This document shows, piece after piece, positions 58,020-64,000 of a DNA stretch of 64,000 nucleotides (positions are counted from its first letter, which is position 1; each line of letters opens with the position of its first letter). The DNA is taken from contig BCIX01000002.1 of assembly GCA_001600095.1 (NCBI GenBank), forward strand, positions 1,922,001 to 1,986,000. The letters are read 5' to 3'. Below the pieces are notes generated by a model. The model was given only the letters and a program-made list of their open reading frames with translations, was not told the origin of the DNA and did not search any database. The stretch comes from Bullera alba (lineage: Eukaryota > Basidiomycota > Tremellomycetes > Tremellales > Bulleraceae). The position numbers and the translations under genes were made by a program.

Positions 58020-59007
58020 TTACTGTCAAAGACGTCAGCATGTGATCACAGACGCCATAGCTGGGTCAACCTACCAAGCTCTCCATTTGAGCGACGACCT
58101 CGTCGAGCTCCCTCTTGGACTGCTGGTACTTCTCGACGGCTTCCTGAAGGTGAAGTGTGATTAGCTTCAGAACATTGCTCAAACTTGCTTGTGACTCCAC
58201 CCACCGAGTGCTTCTTCTCCCACTCGTCCCTCTCCTGCTCGGCTCGTTGAACCTGTCGCTCGAAGTGCTCAGCCTTGACGTCCACCTGTCTGAGCCTGAA
58301 TGGTAGTAGTCAGTAGCAAACTCTGAGCAGTTATCGTGATGGAACTAGCACTTACTTCTCGGTAGTGTCCTTGAGGTCCTTCTCGGCTTTATCTAATTCT
58401 TCCTCTAGGAGCTGAACCTTTCTAGCGAGGTTCTCTCCTGTTGTCCTGTGCGAGTCGCCCTCTTCGGCGGCACCCTTGAGCTCTTTGACCTTGGACTCCG
58501 ACTTGTCCAGTTCACTCTCGGCAAGCGACAACTTGTGCTGGAGGGAGGAGACCTCCTGGTCCCGCTCGAGCAAGGATTGGGAGAGCTGCAATGCCAAGAA
58601 TCGTGATGTCAAGTTGATGGACCAGTAGAATAGAGCGATTCGATGAGGCAAGGGGCCGCATACGTCAGTAATGGGTCCCCCAAGCTCCAACCACACGCAC
58701 CTTCTTGTTCTCAGCTTCAGCGGCTTCGGCTCTAGCCTCGGCGGCGTCGATCTTCTGGCCGAGAAGGGTGAATCGCTAGATAGGGAGTCAATGGGAGCTC
58801 CATTGCCACGTCGAGCGTGGACGCGTCCGATTGACGGATAGCAGTGCCTCAGTGCTCTGCCTAGGTCAGGCCGTCACTCACTTCCTTGATCTTATCCTAT
58901 CGACATACGTCAGCATACCACTCTCTCTGCACACATGGCTGGGAAAGGACTTGATGATCTCCGTAACCCAATATGCCCTGACCACCTCGTTCTCTTCTAC
59001 TCACCAT
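58020..59007 (-). CDS. TPM1: Tropomyosin
   Basis: Seven coding exons: 59007-59005 (ATG only), 58896-58882 (15 nt), 58775-58701, 58585-58356, 58295-58205, 58143-58075 and 58022-58020 (stop codon only). This gives 161 residues, the standard length of fungal tropomyosin. It starts MDKIKERFTLLGQKIDAAEA, and the rest is an uninterrupted coiled coil with heptads of Leu/Ala/Val, such as SLLERDQEVSSLQHKLSLAE and LLEEELDKAEKDLKDTTEKL. It ends VVAQMESL. Tropomyosin stabilises actin cables and the contractile ring. If the last intron is retained, two residues (Val-Gly) are added before a TGA. The first intron is 108 nt and begins directly after the start codon. Confidence 0.92.
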
Positions 59008-60066
59008 GATGAATCGTCTCGTTAATCCGTAGTCGTGGGTCTAGAGATCACCGGGGTATGATTGAGTGAACGATGGGTATGCAGATCCGAGCTATGAGAG
59101 CAGGAGGTGGTGCATCGCAAAGCCAGCAGCACGCGTCTGTGCACGCGGCGGAGGTGGCGGAAGCGTGGGGGAATTAAAGTGGACAACCTATTTTTTGGCA
59201 TTTAATCCCATGAACTGACCATCATGGCATCCTTGGATCTCCTGTAGGAGATAGGAGAAGGTTTTTCATGTCTCCCTGTCTGGCGCAGTGACCATAGACT
59301 CGATCGCATCGATACCAGTTGAGTGTTCATCGATGCAATAGGTGAGTAGACGACACGACGTCTTAGCGCGAGCTGACAAATGTGCGCGCAGTGTCCCGCA
59401 ATTGCTCGATGTGAACAGTTCTAAGAGCGGCGTGATCATGATCTACGAGTGCTGGAATCTCTGACCTGGGTTCACGATACCTCAGTGCGCTCAAGCGGAG
59501 CGCAACGGCGTGCGGGTCTTCACGACTGAATGAAAGGTCTCGTTCGGAGGCGGAGCTGGGTAACTTCCCGAGCGCGCAGTTCTAAAGCTACTGCCCGATC
59601 ATCCCCTTCCATTGCTCATGATCGTCTCCTGGCCTTGGTGGGCGCCTAACTCCCCATTCTCGCTTGCACCCCATTCATTAGCCACTTTATCATTCCACCG
59701 ATCTTCTACACACATCGGGCGGGATAAACTAGGTGGCGACAACGACACTCGTCTCAGCCTCAGCAGAGCGGGTGGTAGGCGAACCTCATGACGTGTCGAC
59801 TACGGCAACAGCCGGTCTGAAGTCGCCCTCGTCAAAGGGGATCGCAACAGATCGCAACACTCTGAACTGAGACAGCGAAGATAGCATGAAACAGATGCAT
59901 CGCGATTCTTTGCTGCCGATCAAGTCAAGCACTTCAATCTCTCGAGTAAGCGTCCATGAATGAATTCGGTTGGAGTGGACAGGAGTGGACGTCGCGCATT
60001 GCACATGTACGTAGACCGAGACAACTCCGCCGGCAGATGATCTCAGATAACCCGGCAGATGTCAAC

Positions 60067-60730
60067 AGGGCGCTCAGCAGCGCTCAGCGCTGCTCAGCGA
60101 AGCGAGTTCAGTCAGGTTCCGCCTGTTCAGCTGCTCAGCGGCACGAATCTTTACGGGAGCTGCACGCGGCACGGCAGGGCACGGCAACCTCACGGTGAAA
60201 CCGTTGAGAAACAAGTAAATGCGAGACATCGCAGTAGTATTAAAACCTTGTCAATATTGCCTGTTTCGTAAGGACTGGTATCGTCGGTCCCTGGAAGTCT
60301 TTTGGACCTGCAGCCTCCTGGGGAAGCATGTACAGGAGTGTACATACGGGCCGCTGCCCTCCGCTACCTGCAGGCGTTGGGCTGCGTTGTGCTGCGTCGC
60401 GTTGCCTGCAGCTGCCTAGAGCTGCCCGCGGGCATTGCGGGCAATGACATAACCGCTCTCTGAACCTGAAAGCTCCTGTCATCGAATCACGCCTTGGAAC
60501 CAAATAGAACCAAATGCCGAGATGTCGATCATCCAGCAAAATCCAACGCATCATTGGCGTCTTCAGGCATTCAGCTCTTCAGGCGTCTTCAGGCGTCCTC
60601 CTTCTTCAACAGTGACGAGAAAGCTTGGTCGGGCGTCTACATCTGCCGACATCTGCCTCTACCTGTCTGCAACAGTGCTCTGCAGTGCAGTGCTCTGGCT
60701 GTCAAGGGCTGTCAGCAATGGTAGGCAATG
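60067..60730. repeat. Cluster of short direct and inverted repeats
   Basis: GCTCAGC recurs with a 10-bp period at 60072, 60082 and 60092 and again near 60133. At 60561-60597 CTTCAGGCGT-type units recur. At 60368-60440 GCTGC/GTTGC units recur and end in a GGGCATTGCGGGCAATG run. At 60670-60730 GTGCTCT, GGCTGTCA and GGCAATGG are each doubled. These look like products of replication slippage. Confidence 0.7.
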
Positions 60731-62080
60731 GTGCAGATGCCAACGCCACCAGCAATATCAGCTCCCATCGGACCCTCCTCTGCTTTTCCCCTTGTCCCGC
60801 TGTGGTGGGTCGAAGGTCGAAGCACTGGCGGCACGCCCATCCAGGGCAGACGTCAGAATTGGAGTCGGTGGGAATATTGTTTTTATTTCGGCTTCTCGGG
60901 ATCCTCTGTTTCACTCGGCGAAACACCACCGCCCTCACTCTGCGGCGACGACGTTGAAGTGATGTTGACAAGGAGGGCGAGGGGCAGACCAGAGAAGCAG
61001 CGGAGAAAGCGGCAATGACTTCGACCAGGGACAAAAAAGGTCCAACGTTTGAGCACGATGACATATATAGGACCGTCGATCCTTCGCACAGCGTTACGTC
61101 GATCAGGAAGCCGTGACATCTCATTTAGTCGTCTCTTAGCGTCGAATCAAAGAAGCCTTGCTCGTCGACACGAGACGTCCCGTTGCTATCGTAAACACCC
61201 GCACTAGACCAGACTAGACCGTTCCAACAACACAACAACCAAACAGGTGGGTGGACATATGATCGGCACGACCTCGAGCTAGCGTCAATTAACGTTTAGA
61301 CTAGGTACCAGGACCGCAAAAAGAACATTCGGTGATCGTCACCACAACATTTGCCCAGGCCGCTCGAGTGGCAGTAATTGCGAGAGCTAGTACGCTGGCC
61401 TCCAGCCTCGACATCTTCGTTGGATCCTCCGGCCATAGCACAGGTCGCGGCTGCCGCTCGCGAGATTCCATTCGTAAGTCGAGATCCCAGCCCGGGCGTG
61501 CCTCGCCGAGTAGTATGCTTAGCGTCACCTTAGACCCATCGCGAGGTGTAGGAAGGACACAGAGGAGGCAGCTAGCACGACGACTTCGTTTACGGCACAA
61601 TCAACCAGCACGTAAGTCATGAGTCAGAGCGGACACTCCCTATCTATCCTTGTATCAGATAGCCTTCACCTACTCTTCACCCTCTCATTCTGTCATGTCA
61701 GCGCATGATCACTGTCACCGATGCTTCTCCTTCTTTTTCGGTGCCTCCGATATTGTGGTAATGATGCTGATGATGAACCCTCCGATCTTCTGGCACCCTT
61801 CCTTCCGACCTCCCCATCCATTCCCAACTGGATGCAAAACACAACCCCAAACCTTCTCTGTGCTACGCCATTCATGTCCTGCTCTCTTCGCTCGGTCCTT
61901 GCCCCTCCGTGTCCCTGTCTCTCCCATCGCGGCCTTTGCTCCGCATTGACCACATACATCCGACGTGATGAAACATCGGGGAACACACACACCCTCCTTT
62001 GGACGTTCGGATCATAAACTGGTTGAATCGCACCCCCTTCTTCCTCATCAACACCATCAACATCGATCGCGCATCACTCA

Positions 62081-62086
62081 TATAAA
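62081..62086 (+). promoter_or_regulatory. TATA-like box before the velvet gene
   Basis: TATAAA followed by CAAAG, 197 bp before the in-frame ATG at 62278 and just before a CT-rich stretch. A plausible core promoter, by sequence only. Confidence 0.4.
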
Positions 62087-62245
62087 CAAAGCTCTGTGGC
62101 CCTTTGGACGATCTTTCTTCCCCACCCCGGTTCAATTCGCCTGTGCACTATCTCACTCTCGACAATCCTGATCACAGGTTCAACCCCGCTCTCATTCCTC
62201 GTCGATCCTCAACCCTCATCTCTCCCCGTCTCATAGCACACCCCG

Positions 62246-62281
62246 ATGGTTCCCCGTTCCAGGCCAACGACTATAATATGA
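62246..62281 (+). promoter_or_regulatory. Short upstream ORF overlapping the velvet start (ATGA)
   Basis: ATG at 62246 opens eleven codons (MVPRSRPTTII) that stop with TGA at 62279-62281. This overlaps the velvet ATG at 62278 in an ATGA arrangement. It is real only if 62278 is the true start. Confidence 0.35.
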
Positions 62282-63338
62282 ACCTAGGTACTGTCCCCCA
62301 CGCGGAGCTGGGCAGGTGAGTGCCTCGAGATGGCTACCGGAAGACCGTTTTGACACCCGTCTCAGGACCTACCGTATCACACCCATACAACAGCCCGAGC
62401 GCTCGGCAGCGTTCCTTGGGTCCTACCTCTCCCGACTCCCACTGGCACCACCGTTGATCCTGCAGCTGGATTGCTGGGACGCTGATGGCCAGCTCATCAT
62501 CCCGTAAGTGAGGACCTAGCAGTCCGAGCGTCGCTCGCGACAGTGTGCAGATCGTCTTCAACTTGTCCACGAGCTGACTGATGCCTTGTCTCTCCATTCC
62601 CTCCTTTTCGGGCTGGTTTCATCTTGCTTTTGTGTTCGCACTCGCATGTTGAATACCCCGCCATCCTTTCCGAATGGACTGGTCCTTTGTCGATTGCATC
62701 TCGGTGTTACTTGCCATTCCTTTCCGGACTCCCTTCTTCTCGTCCGTCTCTACGGCCTTGGTATATCCGACCGATTTTCCTTCACTCGCCCTACTTTTAA
62801 CTTTGGTCGACTCGACTCGCCGTACTCCACTTGGCTTTGGTTGTCTACAGTTACGACGAGCTCTCCTTCCTAGTTTGCCACCTCTCTCTCCTGACGCCCG
62901 ACGGCGAAGACGCGACGATGATGCAAACTCCTGCTGGCGAAGTGGTTTCGATGCTGTACGGCACGTTGGTCGCCGCGCCGGCCGAGATGCAAGACCAGTC
63001 AGGCGCAGCTGGGACCTATCTTTGTTTCCCAGACGTCTCGATACGGCACGTCGGCCGGTTCAAGCTGAAAGCAAGTCTGTTGCGAATAACGGGGTGAGTG
63101 GATTCATAATCGTGGGCGCCGTCGGCTAACGTGGATAGTGGTCAACCACTGGATACGGCGATAACGGGGGAATTTGAGATCGTCGAGACTGGTGGATATG
63201 TCGCACCAGGTATGTAGACTTTCGAGTCAGTACTTTCGATATGCTGGCTGACTATGCGCTCTAGCCATCACACCGTTGACCCGGCACTTTGACTCTCAAG
63301 CTGTCGTTCGGTTTGGATTGCCCCGGTCAGAATGGTGA
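62278..63338 (+). CDS. Velvet-domain transcription regulator, 5' end uncertain
   Basis: Exons are 62278-62315, 62366-62503, 62851-63093, 63139-63209 and 63265-63338, giving 187 residues from the first in-frame ATG. The velvet domain is recognisable: TYRITPIQQPERSAA, PPLILQLDCWDADGQLIIP, ELSFLVCHLSLLTPDG, MLYGTLVAAPAEMQD, GTYLCFPDVSIRHVGRFKLK and the final TPLTRHFDSQAVVRFGLPR. Velvet proteins form dimers with an NF-kB-like fold that control development, stress and secondary metabolism in fungi. The frame stays open upstream to 62086 with plausible residues (TLDNPDHRFNPALIPRR). A further 5' exon is therefore possible, for example ATG at 61968 joined by an intron ending near 62091. The 347-nt second intron is unusually long. 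Confidence 0.82.
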
Positions 63339-64000
63339 TCTCTCGAGCCGGCCCGATCTCCAACATTTCGAACATCTACAATGACTCGACATCAGATCTT
63401 CCCCATCGGTTGCGCTGCCTCGCTGTAACTCTAGGTTGTACACTAGACAGCTTCATCACATATCCAGCACAAACACGATGATCTTGGGTATAGTAAATCG
63501 AGGAAAGCCACCATCTAATGGTCTGGACTTTGGCGATTGTAACATCAGTACAAACATTATAGTCCATGCCCGGGCTGCTCCGTAGCAGAGTAGAATAGAG
63601 TGGGATGCCAACACGGACATCTTGCACATGTAATTCATACAGATAGCATCTAGCGATGCCTCGGCCGACAGTGGAGCCCGTGGCAGGGGATACGCGCGGG
63701 CAAGTTGTCTTCTCGTCTTGTCGGACATTCCAAGTCGCTTGTGGTTTGCTTGAAATTCAGCAACTACGGTGGCGGCGAGTGTTACCCGTGGCCAAGGTAG
63801 CGGGGACAAAGCCGCCAGTCTGACCATTCGACCCTTGTCGCCCCGGTTGTTGTGATAGATGGACAGTCTCAAACTCCTCCATTAGTCATCTTGGGGTCGT
63901 TTGCCATTCCGCCTGGTTGATTAATGTCCTCGCCCAGCAGCGTCTTATCCCCTTTACACCCGTCTCCCCTGTCTCGGTAACTCCTCCATGCCCAATCGCC
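63339..64000. other. 3' flank of the velvet gene; no gene seen to window end
   Basis: A 138-codon minus-strand frame (63456-63872) lacks an ATG start and recognisable content. The last 100 bp are CT-rich, perhaps the leader of a gene beyond the window. Confidence 0.4.

Larger units (their letters stand above)
59008..62277. other. Gene-poor 3.3 kb region between tropomyosin and the velvet gene
   Basis: The longest non-genic stretch in the window. No frame has both splice support and recognisable protein content. 60060-60730 is packed with short direct repeats. CT-rich tracts at 61650-61760 and 62150-62275 and a TATA-like TATAAA at 62081 suggest the velvet promoter. The remaining sequence could include a long leader or a non-coding RNA, but nothing in it proves that. 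Confidence 0.5.

Noticed and set aside
61332..61992. Several overlapping 90-100 codon frames on both strands upstream of the velvet gene
   Set aside because: They arise in CT-rich, stop-poor sequence. None joins the velvet frame with convincing splice sites, except a speculative exon at 61968 that is mentioned with that gene.
63456..63872. 138-codon minus-strand frame near the window end
   Set aside because: No ATG at the start, no recognisable content, and it lies in the 3' flank of the velvet gene.

Overview
The window comes from a nuclear chromosome of a basidiomycete fungus, most likely a Tremellomycete yeast of the Cryptococcus/Kwoniella/Tremella kind. The evidence is the gene architecture: almost every gene is split by many introns of about 45-60 nt with GTNNGY donors and CTNAC-type branch points close to a YAG acceptor. 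The gene content also fits: sterol C-22 desaturase, Ost5, Eos1, Mtc1, a velvet factor, a DUF6534-like seven-TM protein and a 161-residue tropomyosin. There are no bacterial operons, tRNA or rRNA genes, CRISPR arrays or transposons that I can see. I rebuilt gene models by hand from splice signals, reading-frame continuity and protein-family similarity. For all but two models the exon lengths sum to a multiple of three from start to stop; the exceptions have uncertain ends.

Layout. 0-8.5 kb: an Mtc1-like protein (-, its 3' end may lie outside the window), ERG5 (-), a small unknown membrane-anchored protein (-), NAD-dependent methylenetetrahydrofolate dehydrogenase MTD1 (+) and the ER-shaping protein YOP1 (-). 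8.5-16.4 kb: a Cdc1-type metallophosphoesterase (+), then a 1177-residue protein (+) in which an F-BAR/RhoGAP protein is continuous with a complete glucosamine-6-phosphate N-acetyltransferase (GNA1) domain. 16.7-24 kb: a TMEM205-like protein (-), a LEA-like mitochondrial protein (+), a MARVEL-like protein (-), a TMEM97/EXPERA protein (+) and GPI8 (-). 24-31 kb: RTF1 (+), an unknown Cys-containing protein (-), UBC4/5 (+) and two tandemly duplicated four-TM proteins (-). 32-37.5 kb: a secreted class-3 lipase (-), a DUF6534-like seven-TM protein (-) and OST5 (-). 38-50 kb: the LIM-RhoGAP LRG1 (+), ESCRT-II SNF8/VPS22 (-), a flavin reductase-like protein (+), EOS1 (-) and TVP38 (-). 50.8-59 kb: UBP14 (-), SNX3 (+), a CZIB/UPF0587 zinc protein (-), a thioredoxin-fold protein without its active-site cysteines (+) and tropomyosin (-). 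59-64 kb: a gene-poor 3.3 kb stretch rich in short repeats, followed by a velvet-domain factor (+).

Many products act in the secretory pathway or on cell-wall precursors: GPI8, CDC1, OST5, EOS1, YOP1, TVP38, SNX3, SNF8 and the GNA1 domain. Two are Rho GAPs. The most unusual item is the F-BAR-RhoGAP-GNA1 fusion. It would put the hexosamine (UDP-GlcNAc/chitin precursor) acetyltransferase on a membrane-binding Rho regulator. Other notable points are 9-nt microexons in CDC1 and TMEM97, a tropomyosin gene whose start and stop codons each sit alone in an exon, GC-AG introns in RTF1 and UBC4, and a tandem duplication that also copied the 3' flank.
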